Part shown: positions 1 to 10,309 of the stretch, piece by piece
How positions within the stretch are numbered: position 1 is the stretch's first letter
How the letters are laid out: every line of letters starts with the position of its first letter
Assembly (NCBI RefSeq): GCF_048569485.1
Contig: NC_134353.1
Span: 429,730,113 to 429,794,112 of the forward strand
Origin: Anomaloglossus baeobatrachus
Taxonomy: Eukaryota; Chordata; Amphibia; Anura; Aromobatidae
DNA length: 64,000 nt
Reading direction: 5' to 3'
Position numbers and translations under genes: made by a program
Notes under the pieces: model-generated
What the model saw: only the letters and a program-made list of their open reading frames with translations
What the model was told of the DNA's origin: nothing
The model's database searches: none

Positions 1-671
1 GGCTATTAATAGGAGCTGTGGTTGGTTGCTATAGGAACAAAATAAATTGTTCGTATAAGAAGCTTATGTGTGAGGTAATAAGATGTTGGTGGGGAGACGG
101 ATAGAGACAGTCAAAGGGACAGTCACACAGGGACAGAGACAAAGAGATGGGGAGAGAGACAGTCACTATCCTGGGCAACGCCCGGGTACTACAGCTAATA
201 TATTATCAGTATATGTGTGTTGGGTAAATCAAGAGGAGGTAAAAATTAACCTGCAAGTAGTCACAGCTGGGCGGGCACTGGAGATGCTGAACTATATGTG
301 GATATCAGCGTCCTGAGACTGACTCAGAACAGGTCGTGTCTTAACCCGGGGGTGACAGACATGAAGTACAGCAGAGCAACGCTCGCGCCCATGCACAGCA
401 GACTGGGCCTGTTACACATATTGAGAAAAAAAAAACAAAAACAGACGTGCACACATAGAAACTACAAAAATAATAATAATGCTTGTACATGCATGAGAGC
501 ACTGAGTGCGTAAATACGGACAAACCCCAGAGGAAACGTAATTGCAAGGATATACTTGCGCACAAAGTACATATAGAAAATGCTAACCATTTTGTATTGT
601 CCTGGGGGAACCACAGAGAAGGTATACACATTAGGATACAAGCTACAAAGGTTGAAGAACTCCAAAATATA
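1..671. other. Unassigned sequence
   Basis: No gene, repeat end or RNA was recognised here. The stretch has short chance open frames on both strands, a GA-rich tract near 100-170 and an A-rich tract near 423-440. It ends at the TA that flanks the fold-back transposon starting at 672. Confidence 0.5.
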
Positions 672-782
672 CTGTATTTTCCGGCATATAAGACTACTTT
701 TTAACCCCTGAAATTTTTTTTTTTAAAGTCGGGGGTCGTCTTATACGGCAGTGCACTGTGCTGTCATGGCTTTACTGAAGTT

Positions 783-1115
783 GTTTACATGTAATAAGAT
801 ATTCTCACCTGTCCTTCATTCTCGTGGTGCCTCCATCTGTTTCTTGTAGTCCACAAGCACACAGACCCCTCCGTAACAGCGTCTGGTGGACGGAGTGGTC
901 GCTGCAGGATGTGATCATGAATTTACTGCAGTTGAATGCTTTACGGCTCCACAAAGCATTCAACTGCAGTAAATCCATGACTACATCCTGCAGCGACCGC
1001 TCCGTGTAGCGGACGCTGTTACGGAGGGGTCTGTGTGCCTGCTGACTACAAGAAAAAGCTGGAGGCACCGCAGGAACTGAGAGCAGGTGAGAATATCTTA
1101 TGTGTAAACAATGGC
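783..1115. repeat. Inverted repeat (first fold-back of the 672-1455 element)
   Basis: Two arms of about 160 bp meet near 949. The words CCCCTCCGTAACAGCGTC, GTCGCTGCAGGATG and TTTACTGCAGTTGAATGCTT of the left arm recur as reverse complements in the right arm with a few mismatches. No coding content. Confidence 0.8.
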
Positions 1116-1149
1116 ATAATAGGGGACAGGAAGAGAACCTGCAGGAGGA

Positions 1150-1345
1150 CATTACTAAACAATGGGCACATCACTGCAGGGGACTTTAGTAAACTATGGG
1201 CTCATTAGTATTTACTGCAGGGGACATTACTAAAGTCCCCATCAGTAAATGTCCCCATTGTTTAGTAATGTCCCCTGCAGTAAATACTAATGAGCCCATA
1301 GTTTACTAAACAATGGGGACATTTACTGATGGGGACTTAACTAAA
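1150..1345. repeat. Inverted repeat (second fold-back of the 672-1455 element)
   Basis: The block ACTATGGGCTCATTAGTATT (about 1192) returns inverted near 1283-1302, enclosing the word GTCCCCATCAGTAAATGTCC, which itself returns inverted just outside. The result is a nested palindrome built from short shuffled units. Confidence 0.75.
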
Positions 1346-1455
1346 CAATGGGCGCATTACTCGGATTGGCTTATATGTGAGAATATAGTATATATCCCAA
1401 ACTCTATATTTTAATTGGAAAAGTTGAGGGTTGTCTTATACGGCAGAAAATACGG

Positions 1456-2135
1456 CACATAAGGAATTATCACACACCAAGTTAATAGACATGAAATCAT
1501 ATAGAGATGCGGAGATTAATTTAAACGCAGTGCACAAAAAAATATGCTTGTTATGCACTGTATGCCAGTCCCCAAGTTAGTAGGTAATGTAATGTATATG
1601 TCCTTACTATGCATATATCCTGAAATAAATGTCTACTGTTTGGTGTATGGAGTAGCTGCTGCAGATGCGTCTCTCAGCAACCTAGGATTTTGCCGCGCTG
1701 TGAGAGTGCAGGGCGCTTGGGCCGAGAGTGTTGCCTGTACAGCAGGCGTGAGTTGAAGTGATATTTCTGACGTCACAATGAAGTTAGTGTATCCTAGTGC
1801 AGGCACAATATCTACACTTTTCGAAGGAATGGAATCCTTCTTCCTCAAGGTGTATGAACCAGCAAAATGGCAGGTCACGCCTTGACACTGCGGCGCTGAG
1901 TGACTCGGAATTAACCGCTCTGCGCATGCGCATCACCTGCAACATGGTGCGCTCTGTTGCTCAGGATGCTGAGTGGGGGAAGACTTTAGGGTGGTAGTGC
2001 TTCGTGTTCTCTTCTATCATGGAGGACCAGCAGGACCCACAAATGCAGCAGCAGCGTCTGCAGAGAGGTAGAGGTGACAGTCGTACAAGTGAGAGTGGCA
2101 GCAAGACCAGCCAGAGATTCCAGGAAGCAGTATTA
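1456..2135. other. Unassigned sequence with a small open frame
   Basis: Mostly single-copy-looking sequence. A short open frame starts with ATG at 2019 in a reasonable context and encodes a Gln/Arg/Ser-rich peptide beginning MEDQQDPQM. It runs straight into the MITE at 2136. I do not recognise it. It could be the decayed start of a gene or transposon protein cut off by the insertions that follow, or chance. Confidence 0.35.
1922..1931. promoter_or_regulatory. NRF1-type palindrome GCGCATGCGC
   Basis: The perfect 10-bp palindrome GCGCATGCGC matches the consensus of the vertebrate activator NRF1. It lies about 90 bp upstream of the ATG at 2019. A single motif is weak evidence and there is no CpG island around it, so promoter function is speculative. 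Confidence 0.25.
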
Positions 2136-2677
2136 GTTTATGTGCCCACGTTGCGTTCTGTCCCTGCAGAAATTTCTGCAGCGATTTGAACAGCACATGT
2201 GCGCTTCAAATCGCTGCAGAAACAGTCCGTAATGAAAAGCCAATTTCATGCGCTCTGGATGCAGCCTCTCCCATAGAGAGAGTGGGACCTGCGTCCAAAG
2301 CGCATGAAAGTGACATGTTGCTTTTTAGAACGCAGCGCTTCGGCAGCAGCTGAAGCGCTGCGTTCTAATACGCAACGTGGGCATGGATTATGCACAATCT
2401 TCATAGATTGTGCAGGGGACGCAGGACGCATGCAGTTACGCTGCGGTGCACAACGCAGCGTAACTGCATGAAAATACGCCACGTGGACACCAGGGCCGTT
2501 GAGTCTGAGTCTGAACTCATTTTGGTGGAGTCGGAGTCGGTATAAAATGCACCGACTCCGACAATATATAATAAATTGGGTACAGTAGTGCAATGCAGAA
2601 TGTGCTGAATATTTTTTCATAGGGATTTGGGAAAGTTATGAAATGTCCTATAAATGGCTGTTCTATTCCTGATCTAA

Positions 2678-2946
2678 GGCTACATTCACACAGCGTTTTT
2701 TGCTACGTCTTTTGAGGATACATTTTTCAGCTGCAAAAGCAGATCAGTTTTTTAAAAAACCGCATCACCTGAAAGATTTTTGAGCTCATAGATAATGCTT
2801 TCAATAGCAAAAGCAGATTAGAAAACTGGCACATAAACTGACATGCTCATTCTTTGTGAGGATCCTCACAAAATGATGTGTCTGAATGTCATATCTTGAA
2901 ACCCATTGCCTTTGCTGGGATGCCCAGAGTCACTGCATTTCACTGA
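2678..2946. mobile_element. Harbinger-like MITE inside hAT copy 1 (3' truncated)
   Basis: It starts GGCTACATTCACACAGCG after a TAA (2675-2677). The same MITE sits at the same position of the second hAT copy (inverted at 31907-32239), where its far end is still present. Here it stops at about 2946 and hAT-type sequence resumes. The MITE was therefore already in the hAT before the two hAT copies separated. Confidence 0.75.
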
Positions 2947-3393
2947 ATTATTTTGCCATCAATGTTTGATATGTTTGTGGCAAGAAAGAAATTGTTAGCA
3001 AGACACTGGCAGTAAAAGATAGTAAAGCTCATCACACAAGCCAGTTTCTCCAGGCCTTAGTGGAAAAAGTTCTGCAAGATTACGAACTTAAAGAACAGGT
3101 TCTTGCTATTGCAAGGACAATGCTTCAAACATAAGTACAATTAAACTGATGAATGAGAGTAATGAACAGCAGCTAGAAGAAAATTTAGGATTCAGTATGT
3201 GTGAGATGGAAGGCCACAGTGCTGCTCATGTAACTGAGGAACAAACAGATATTACAACAGAAGAACAGCAAAATGATACTTTAGGATTAGATGATCTTGT
3301 TGAAGCTGCTTCAAAACACGTTCATATTCATCACATGCGCTATGTTGTGCAGACGCTGCAGCTGGCAATAAGAGAGAGAGTCTGGAAGAGGGA

Positions 3394-3615
3394 CCCCGGT
3401 TTCACACATCCGGCTTTTTGCCGGTTTGGCGGATGCGGCGCACTCCAGTACAGTGTATACAGTACAGTAGCAGCACGACAAACGTCGGTCACATTCTGTG
3501 ATGTGACTGGAGCATGTGACCCGGAAGTTGCGGCGCTGCCACTGTACTGTATCGTACTTTACTGGCGTGCGCCGCATCCTCCAAACCGGTGAAAAGCCGG
3601 ATGTGTGAAACTGGG
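3394..3615. mobile_element. 222-bp MITE with CCGGTTTCACACATCCGG-type ends
   Basis: The left end CCCCGGTTTCACACATCCGG and the right end (CCCAGTTTCACACATCCGGC on the other strand) form a terminal inverted repeat that continues into GATGCGGCGCAC. It interrupts the hAT transposase between its LQLAIRER and RHAGNLIG segments. No clean target duplication was found. Ends of this style are common in Harbinger-like MITEs of frogs, but the family is inferred. Confidence 0.7.
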
Positions 3616-4231
3616 CAGACATGCTGGAAATCTAATTGGAAAAGTGAGGAAGTTGGTTAAGGCCGCTAGAACCCCTAAAATTGATTCCATCTTGAAGAGA
3701 CGTGCTGGGAAAGGGGCAATTGTTGATCAAGCCACTCTGTGGGGCAGCACTTATTTAATGACTAAGCGATTCCTTGAACTAAAATCGTTTCTTAGACATA
3801 TGGTTAACCCTCACGTAACATTAAATGAAAGTCAATGGACACAGGTGGCTGAATTGAATGAATTGCTTAATCACCCATTTACTGTGACTAAACAATTACA
3901 AGCTGAGCATTTAACTCCTGGCATTTTCATAAGGGAGTGGAAGAACTTGCTAGTTTGCCTGTCCCAAAGAGGAGGTTTAATCGCAGATGGCATTTCTGCT
4001 TCAATGAAATGAGAGAGACACAGCTATTGGAAAATAAAATTATTCTGGTAGCTGTGTATTTGGACCCAAGTCATCATATACTTCTTGATGATCAACAGCT
4101 TACTAAAGGAAAAGCTTTGAGTGAGGTAGCAGTTAGGATGAGCGGCTACAGGACTGCCAGGCGGAAGAGGACTTGGGGCCTGACAGTACTACTGCTGCCA
4201 TATCTTCATCCTCATCAGATGAGGAGTTTAA

Positions 4232-4592
4232 AGCTATGTGCGCACGTTGCGTAAATACATGCAGTTACGCTGCGCTTTGTAGCGCAGCGTAACTGCATGC
4301 GTCCTGCCTCCCCTGCACAGTCTATGGAGATTGTGCAGGGGCCATGCGCACGTGGCGTTTTAGAGCGCAGCGCTTCGGCTGCTGCCGAAGCGCTGCGTTC
4401 TAAGAAGTGACATGTCACTTCTTCCGTGCGCTTTGCCGGCAGCTCCTGCTCTGTCTATGGCAGGAGCTGCAGGCAGAGCGCATGGAATCTGCTTCACTAC
4501 GGACATTTTTGCAGCGATTTTAAAGCACACGTGCTCTTCAGATCGCTGCAGAAATTTCTGCAGTGAACTGTACGCAACGTGCGCACATAGCC
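4232..4592. mobile_element. PIF/Harbinger-like MITE, family H, copy 2
   Basis: A 361-bp element with ends AGCTATGTGCGCACGTTGCG and the inverse at 4592, flanked by perfect TAA duplications (4229-4231 and 4593-4595). It is near-identical to 38627-38988 and diverged from 2136-2490. It is inserted in the hAT transposase reading frame. Excising it with one TAA restores frame, which confirms both the boundaries and the 3-bp duplication. Confidence 0.88.
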
Positions 4593-4954
4593 TAACTTTG
4601 ACAAGTATTTGGATGACATGGAGCAGCAAAGCGTTGCCGCAAGGAAAAAGATTTCACTCCGTCTCCTATAGCAGCAGATTGACCAGATTTCAGCAACATT
4701 TTTCACGTTCTCTCAAAGAAATAGAAAAATTCAACCGTTCATCAAAACTGACTGTGCATGAGGCAATTCCTTTATACCCGGAAATTGTTAGAGATGTTGC
4801 CCATGTGGTTACGGCTTTGCCTCCAACCCAAGTTAGTGTAGAGAGGTTGTTCTCTAGCCTTAAAATTATTAGGTCAGATTTGAGGTCATCTACGAAGGAG
4901 GATCTGAAGGAGGCAATTCTATTTCTTACAACAAATTCATAGACTGCGCAAATG

Positions 4955-5090
4955 TTATTTAGTATGTTTTTGTTGAAAACTACTTTTTTTTTTTTTTTTT
5001 TTGCCACTTACTTAGTGTATTACACAGTGTTATATATAACACTATGTAAGTGGCAAAAAAGTTTTCAACAAAAACATACTAAATAACATT
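4955..5090. repeat. Hairpin in the hAT 3' region, first of two
   Basis: TTAGTATGTTTTTGTTGAAA on the left returns inverted as TTTCAACAAAAACATACTAA on the right, with GCCACTTAC/GTAAGTGGC nearer the centre (about 5034). The left arm has an expanded T run (about 4984-5002) not matched in the right arm. Confidence 0.85.
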
Positions 5091-5094
5091 TAGT

Positions 5095-5485
5095 ATAATG
5101 CTTATATGTAAGTGAAAAATGTATTGTAGTACAATGTGAACACCAGACATTTAATAAGTTTTATGATACAATAATCAAGATATTTAGATAGAAAATAAAA
5201 TATATTTATTGGAATACAACTCTAGAAACAAACTAATTGTAAATATGTAATACAATATGTAATATATAATATATATACACAAAGGATATATGTAATCTAC
5301 TGTATATTACATAGTGTATTACATATTTACAATTTATTAGTTTTTTTGTGTTTTAAAGTTGTATTCCAATAAATATATTTTATGTTCTATCCAAATCTTG
5401 ATTATTGTATAATAAAAATCATTAAATGTCTGATGTTCACATTGCACTACAATAAATTTTTCACTTAACTATAAGCAATATATGT
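5095..5485. repeat. Hairpin in the hAT 3' region, second of two
   Basis: This AT-rich inverted repeat has arms of about 170 bp meeting near 5288. The words AAATATATTTATTGGAATAC and CAATAATCAAGAT of the left arm recur inverted in the right arm. It lies between the transposase stop and the 3' terminal repeat. Confidence 0.85.
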
Positions 5486-5580
5486 AGGAGTCGTGGAGTC
5501 GGTGCAAGGGAAATTGAGGAGTCGGATTCTGTGTCGAAGGTTTGGCTTACCGACTCCACAGCCCTGGTGGGCACATAGCA

Positions 5581-8112
5581 TGGCACTTCTGCTCAACATT
5601 GCACAGCCCTTCTACAGGAAGTACAATCTTCCCTGACGGAGCTAGGATGGCTCATAAACCAAGAGAAGTCAAGGTTAAACCCGTCCAAAATTCAGCTTTT
5701 TCTGGGACTCAGCCGCTCAGATGTGTCATCTACTGGATTCCAAAGTGGATGGTCTCCAGACTCAGAGCGAGTACTGCATTCCAACAAGATTTCACTCAGA
5801 GGAGCAGTGTTCCTTCTAGGCTCCTTGACATCGGCCATCCCGGCAGTCCGATGGGCTCAGTCACACACCAGAATCCTCCAGTGGGATATCTTGGGACATC
5901 AGGAAGCTCTGGGGGGATCACCTGGACAGGTCCATTGTTCTCAGCCCTCACACAATACAAGTCCCTTCATTGCTGGATTCATCCAGCAATCAATTTAAGA
6001 AGAGGGGTGCCTTGGATAATCCCAGAACTGGTGGTGGTAACCACCGATGCAAGCTTGTACGGTTGGGGGGCCCACCTACACAATCCTCTAATACAAAGGA
6101 GATGGTCTGGAGGAGAAGCTCACGGTTCCTCAAATACCAGGGAATTGCTGGCGGTAGAAAAACCGTTAAGTCAATTTCTGCCATCACTGAAGGGTCGCCA
6201 CGTCAAGGTCCTGTCAGACAACCAGGCAACAGTTGCGTATCTCAACCACCAGGGAGGTACTCTTTCCAGGCCACTCGTGGGTATAGCAAGCAGAATTCTT
6301 GCTCTGGCGGACAATCATCTGGAATCCTTATTGGCTGTACACCTAAGACGGAAGGAGAACTATATGGCGGACTTTCTCAGTCGCGGCAGGTTACATAATG
6401 GAGAATGGACCCTAAAACAGTCCGTTTTCAACAAGATAGCGGAACGGTGGGGAATTCCAGACAGAGCTTTTTGCGACCAGGAAAGTTCACCCCTTCTGCT
6501 CACTAGATCCAAGGGATCATCCTTACTATGTTGATGCTCTGTTGCTCACATGGGACTTCAACCTCGCTTATGCCTTCCCTCCAATCGCCCTCATTCCAGC
6601 AGTTCTGAGGAAAGTGCTGGAGGACAAAGCAGCAGTCATTCTGATAGCCCCCTTTTGTCCAAAGTGGCCATGGTTTTATTGGCTGACCAGACTGTCCATA
6701 ACCAAGCCATGGGTTCTGCCGGAATTGCCAGATCTCCTCTCTCAGGGTCCAGCCTTCCACCCCCGGAACGACAGGCTGCATCTCACGGCGTGGAATTTAA
6801 GAGGTTCCTTATAGGAGGCAGGGGGTTTTCTCCAGGTCTAGTTCCTACCTTGATGCAGTGTAGGAAACCTGTCACTACGCAGATTTACGGGCGGATATGG
6901 AACAAGTTCTTAGCCTCCATGGGTGCAGATCCAGCCGAGCCAGTCCCAGTTACTGTCATTCTAGAATTTCTCCAGAAGGGTTGGGAATTGGGTCTATCGA
7001 TTAGTACAGAAAAGGTTCAGGTCTCGTCCCTGGGTGCCTTGCATAACCATAACCTGGCCGGAGACAGTTGGGTCTCCAGGTTTATCAGAGCCTGTTCTAG
7101 GTCCAAACCATGATGCAGTATGCCCCTGCCATCATGGGATCTTATTTTAGTCCTCTCTGCTTTAACCAAGCCCCCCTTTGAGCCCCTAGATTCTACATGT
7201 CTCAAGAATCTGTCCGTCAAGACTATATTCTCCTCGTCACTCTCACCTCAGCTCGCAGGGTTAGTGACCTCCCAGGCCCTTTCAGTAAATCCACCCTATA
7301 ATCAATTTTTTTGATGACCGAGTAGTCCTAAGAACGTACTCTGCTTATTTGCCAAAGGTTAATTCTCACTTCCATAGAACTTAGGAGATCGTTCTCACTT
7401 CCTTGAGAAGGGAGATGATAATCCCTTTACTCAGGAAGAGATAGGATGGGACTGCCTAGATGTTAAATGTTGTCTTCAGCAGTATTTATCGGTAACTTCA
7501 GAGTGGATAAAGGATAGGTCATTATTTGTAGTATTTCAGGGTCTTAGGAAGGGGCTTAGGGCTTCTAGGTCAACCTTATCCAGGTGGATTGGAGATGCCA
7601 TCTCCATGGCTTACACGCCTAGTGGTGAGGAAGTACCTGCTAGTCTCAAGGCTCACTCCATAAGAGCGATGGCATCTTCCTGGGCGGAAAGATCAGAGGT
7701 CTTCGTTGATCAGATTTGTAAAGCGGCCACGATTTTTTCTGTCCACCTTGTTTAACCACTACCGACTTTATTTGTCCTTCACCGACCTCACCTTTGGGGA
7801 TATGTGTTCTTCAAACAGTAATCCCTCCCTAGGATGTTATCTATGTAATTCTCTCGTGGTGCCATCATGGGTGCTAGAAAAATACGTGATCACTTACCGG
7901 TAACGTGTTTTTTCTGAACCCATGACTGCACCCTTACATTCCCTCCTTGCCCTTGGGTATTAGTTTCTTATTTCACTCCTATTCACGGGGGAAGTTTTCT
8001 TTGGTGGGGCAAGTCATAACGATCTTTTTTTCTTTTTTCTTTTTCTCGGATCCCCCTCTCTCGTGCCGCCTTGGGTTCAGAAAAAAAACACTTTACCGAT
8101 AAGTAATTACGT
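5581..8112 (+). mobile_element. DIRS retroelement copy 1, 5'-truncated fossil
   Basis: This copy begins inside the reverse transcriptase region and keeps RNase H (about 6.0-6.5 kb), a connecting region, and tyrosine recombinase sequence (about 6.8-7.8 kb, with HSIRAMASSWAERS-type spacing). It then has an internal complementary region and the right terminal repeat (about 7.85-8.11 kb) with TACCGGTAACGTG-like words. It belongs to the same subfamily as copies 3 and 4. It is broken, with several disruptions plus the 5' truncation at the MITE junction, so it is an old copy. The gag-like part and left terminal repeat are absent. Confidence 0.85.
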
Positions 8113-8345
8113 ATTTTTAACCTTTTTTCCCACATTTCAGGCTTCAAACATAAAATTTTTAATGTTATGGTGAAGAATCCACAACAAGTGGGACACAATT
8201 GTGAGGTTGGACAAAATGTATTGCTTATTTTAAACTTTAAAAAAAAAAAAAAAAAAGTGGGGCGTGCAATATTATTCGCCCCCTTTAAGTTAATACTTTG
8301 TAGCGCAACCTTTTGCTGCGATTACAATATCTGGGATAAAGCTCT
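8113..8345. mobile_element. Tc1/mariner end fragment
   Basis: This matches, inverted, the right end of the Tc1 element at 36561-38153. Shared words include GGGGCGTGCAATATTATTCG and CCCACATTTCAGGCTTCAAA-like sequence. There is no transposase and only one end is present. It has an expanded A run near 8240-8256. Confidence 0.75.
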
Positions 8346-8502
8346 GCGTCACTCAATCACAGGTGCTCAGGAGAAAATTTATATCATATTTGGAGAGAGA
8401 ACTCCAGCACACTGTATACCCCACAAGAATAGTAACAGGTTGCGTAATCAGTTATTTTTATTGATCAAAAAAATCTTGATAACAGATGACACATGTATTT
8501 GT
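8346..8502. mobile_element. Probable Penelope-like element fragment, left part
   Basis: The block contains GAACTCCAGCACACTGTAT and a TTTTTATTGATC stretch. It continues beyond the Sola-like insertion (at TTGT) into 23187-23290, where GTCGACGTTTCGGCCTTCGT occurs. Sequences of this kind (ACTCCAGCAC followed by GACGTTTCGGCC) are familiar from vertebrate Penelope-like retroelements. The assignment is from memory of the family, not from a protein. Confidence 0.4.
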
Positions 8503-9216
8503 GGGTCATTCCACATCAAGTGGACCAGTTTTAAAAATCGTCCCCACTCGACCTCCGATTTTGTTGAAAATTTATAAGGATGTACATGTATGTTTGAAAA
8601 GAGGTTTTGTAAATTTTTAGGGCCAGATCTCAAATACATTGGGCACTGTTGACCTTTCACTGGAGGTTCCACCAAGCCTGCGGCTTCAGCTAAGAGGATT
8701 TTGCAAACTTTGGCACATGGCCATTAGAGTTCTATACTGGCTATGATGCTGCAATTTGGCATACTAGCTCAACTTTTGCTGCTAAACTCGATAAAATTAT
8801 TACCGGCTATGACAAAACAATATTTCTGCCGCAATTTTGTGTCAAAGTAGCTTGTAAAACTCGTCGCATAAAATGTATGCCTAACTTTGCCCATATATAA
8901 CTCAAGACCAAAAACCAATAGGAACTGGTGCTTTGCCCTGTACACCAAACATCTACATGACTTTGCATTGCTGCGATATCACGGTCAAAGCATATGTACT
9001 TCTGGAAATATTCACATCCACATATAATGAAAAACGAATTTTACCTATTTTTTTAGGTCAAATTTCTCAAAAAGGGTACCACTAAAATATATTAATTCTG
9101 ATATTATAAAGAGCACATTTTTCTCTACAAGGATCATTATTTTGTTTTCTGGAGTCTCTCAGTTTGAAAAAAGAAAAATGCCACTGAACTTGGTGTTGTT
9201 TATTAATACGCAATGA
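8503..9216. repeat. Left terminal inverted repeat of the Sola-like element
   Basis: About 714 bp, matching 22463-23186 inverted, with identical long words such as CCTGCGGCTTCAGCTAAGAG. Such long terminal repeats are unusual for cut-and-paste elements and may hold promoter and recombination signals. Similarity stops near 9216. Confidence 0.9.
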
Positions 9217-9501
9217 ATGGTAACTGCACTATTCCTATATATATACTATATATCCATGGTGGTTATACCACAACCAATTCCCTAAGAATTGATGTTCTAA
9301 TCCTATTAAGAATTGTAATAATGCTGTCTTTCGAGAATTGGCAGCCCCATCGCCTAGGAGCCATGGCCGATAGCCGTGCAAGGCCAGCCACGGGCGGTCT
9401 CTTTATCGCAGGTTCCGAAGCCTGAGGGTGGGTATCTTTGCCTAGGATCCCAAGCCTAATATTGGGTATCTTTTGTTGGTTCCCAAGCCATAATGCTCAG
9501 T
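9217..9501. other. Non-coding interior of the Sola-like element, 3' of its gene
   Basis: It lies downstream of the minus-strand transposase stop. It holds short degenerate repeats of the word TCCCAAGCC/GGTATCTTT (about 9415-9490), which look like three short tandem units. No coding signal. Confidence 0.5.
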
Positions 9502-10306
9502 CTAAGTGTTCTGGAATTGTTGCTGAATTTGCAACATAATCGGTTCAGAGAAGCTGTATTGTCGGCCCATTGCTGGTGCTGGAATTATTACAATGATTGA
9601 CTGTTTGAGAATCCAGCATGTATGATTTCTCACAGGCCAGTGAAAGAAGCTAGCTGGTCCATGAGGATGCATAAAATGTATTAATGCTTCATGGTCGTCG
9701 ACTGAAATTTCAGAAATCTTTCCAATCCACCAGTTCCTATTGTAAATGTAGGCAATGTATTGCCCTGGCTGGAGGTTTGCAATTGGCACAAAAGGCATTT
9801 CTGATCTGACAGATCCATCTACATGGGCAATGAAAGATGATTGGTCATTTGACACCCTTGAAATGCGAATCTTTTTGTCATCAATTGGCACAAACTGGTG
9901 ATTATCTCTTGTTCCAGCAATTGTATGTCCATCTTTGAACCTTTCCTCTTTAACTACCCGTATTTCATCAATTTTTTTCTTTTGGAACAAAAAAAAACTT
10001 GATTCCATGCAGTTGCTCGTTGCAAAAGTTGAATAAATCCACCGGGGTCAGTATTTGGTTTTCAGTTGGGTGTTGAAGACTGGCACGAGCTGCCAATCTC
10101 TTTGCTGTCCCTCCAATCCCATCACAGGGCGACTTTCTATGACTGGTACCAAAAAAATTCCATTCAGCGCTGATATTGAAATCAGCATTGTGGTGGCACA
10201 AGATGAGAAAATTTGTGAAATTTTTGTACTGGGCTGCAGATCCATCGCTGAAGTAGTGGATATGACTAATCCCATAGATGAGTCTTGAGATACTCCACAA
10301 TTACTG
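9502..10306 (-). pseudogene. Sola-like transposase, C-terminal part
   Basis: Read on the minus strand, this third segment follows the piece at 15178-16457 after removal of two MITEs. Near its start it carries HYFSDGSAAQYKNF, a likely second catalytic Asp in an RNase H-type fold. This is followed by EWNFFGTSHRKSPCDGIGG and a basic helix KRLAARASLQ, then a C-terminal region rich in aromatic residues (NRNWWIGKI) that resembles a small barrel or reader domain. One frameshift lies near 9968-10008, and the segment has in-frame stops close to the insertion junction. The family occurs widely in animal genomes as an uncharacterised transposase-like protein. Function is inferred from context and motifs. 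Confidence 0.7.
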
Positions 10307-10309
10307 TTA

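Larger units (their letters stand above)
672..1455. mobile_element. TA-flanked fold-back DNA transposon, non-autonomous
   Basis: The left end reads CTGTATTTTCCGGCATATAA after a TA (670-671). The right end is its inverted match, CCGTATTTTCTGCCGTATAA when read from 1455 backwards. The start resembles the CCGTATTTTTCGGAC ends of the elements at 33840 and 51296, so this is probably a diverged member of the same TA-targeting group (Tc1/mariner-like by duplication only). The interior is two successive fold-backs, about 783-1115 and 1150-1345, with no coding capacity. The right-hand TA has decayed to CA. Superfamily assignment is an inference. Confidence 0.7.
3042..4942 (+). pseudogene. hAT transposase remnant (RNase H-like core and dimerisation domain)
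   Basis: This is the decayed transposase of hAT copy 1, the nuclear enzyme that would cut and rejoin the element's ends. Recognisable pieces in order are: about 3042-3390, an acidic middle region; 3605-4010, with RHAGNLIGKVRKLV and a core segment containing DQATLWGSTYLM; 3990-4210, with VYLDPSHHILLDD; and about 4595-4942, the C-terminal hATC dimerisation domain with ALPPTQVSVERLFSSLKIIR and DLRSSTKEDLKEAILFL. Two MITEs interrupt it. Removing the one at 4232 with a single TAA gives the continuous frame EEFNFDKYLDDMEQ. Several other frameshifts and stops are present and the N-terminus is missing, so it is inactive. Assignment to hAT is secure; the subfamily is not named. Confidence 0.85.
2491..5566 (+). 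mobile_element. hAT DNA transposon, copy 1
   Basis: The ends are CAGGGCCGTTGAGTC and, inverted, CAGGGCTGTGGAGTC. It is flanked by 8-bp duplications GTGGACAC (2483-2490) and GTGGGCAC (5567-5574), which match at 7 of 8 positions and are diagnostic of hAT elements. It carries the 3' two thirds of a transposase on the plus strand. Three MITEs lie inside (2678-2946, 3394-3615, 4232-4592), and two large fold-backs lie between the stop codon and the 3' end. The coding start with any BED zinc finger is missing. A second, 5'-end-only copy lies inverted at 31907-32506. Confidence 0.88.
2136..5580. mobile_element. PIF/Harbinger-like MITE (family H), split by a hAT element
   Basis: This copy shares ends (diverged from GGCTATGTGCGCACGTTGCG) and interior with the intact copies at 4232-4592 and 38627-38988. 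The left piece is 2136-2490. The last dozen bases lie beyond the hAT insertion at 5567-5580. The left flank is TTA (2133-2135); the right flank is lost at the junction with DIRS copy 1. The interior is made of inverted words such as GCAGTTACGCTGCG, giving strong hairpin potential. It is the oldest layer of this nest. The family name is inferred from the ends and the 3-bp TWA duplication. Confidence 0.75.
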
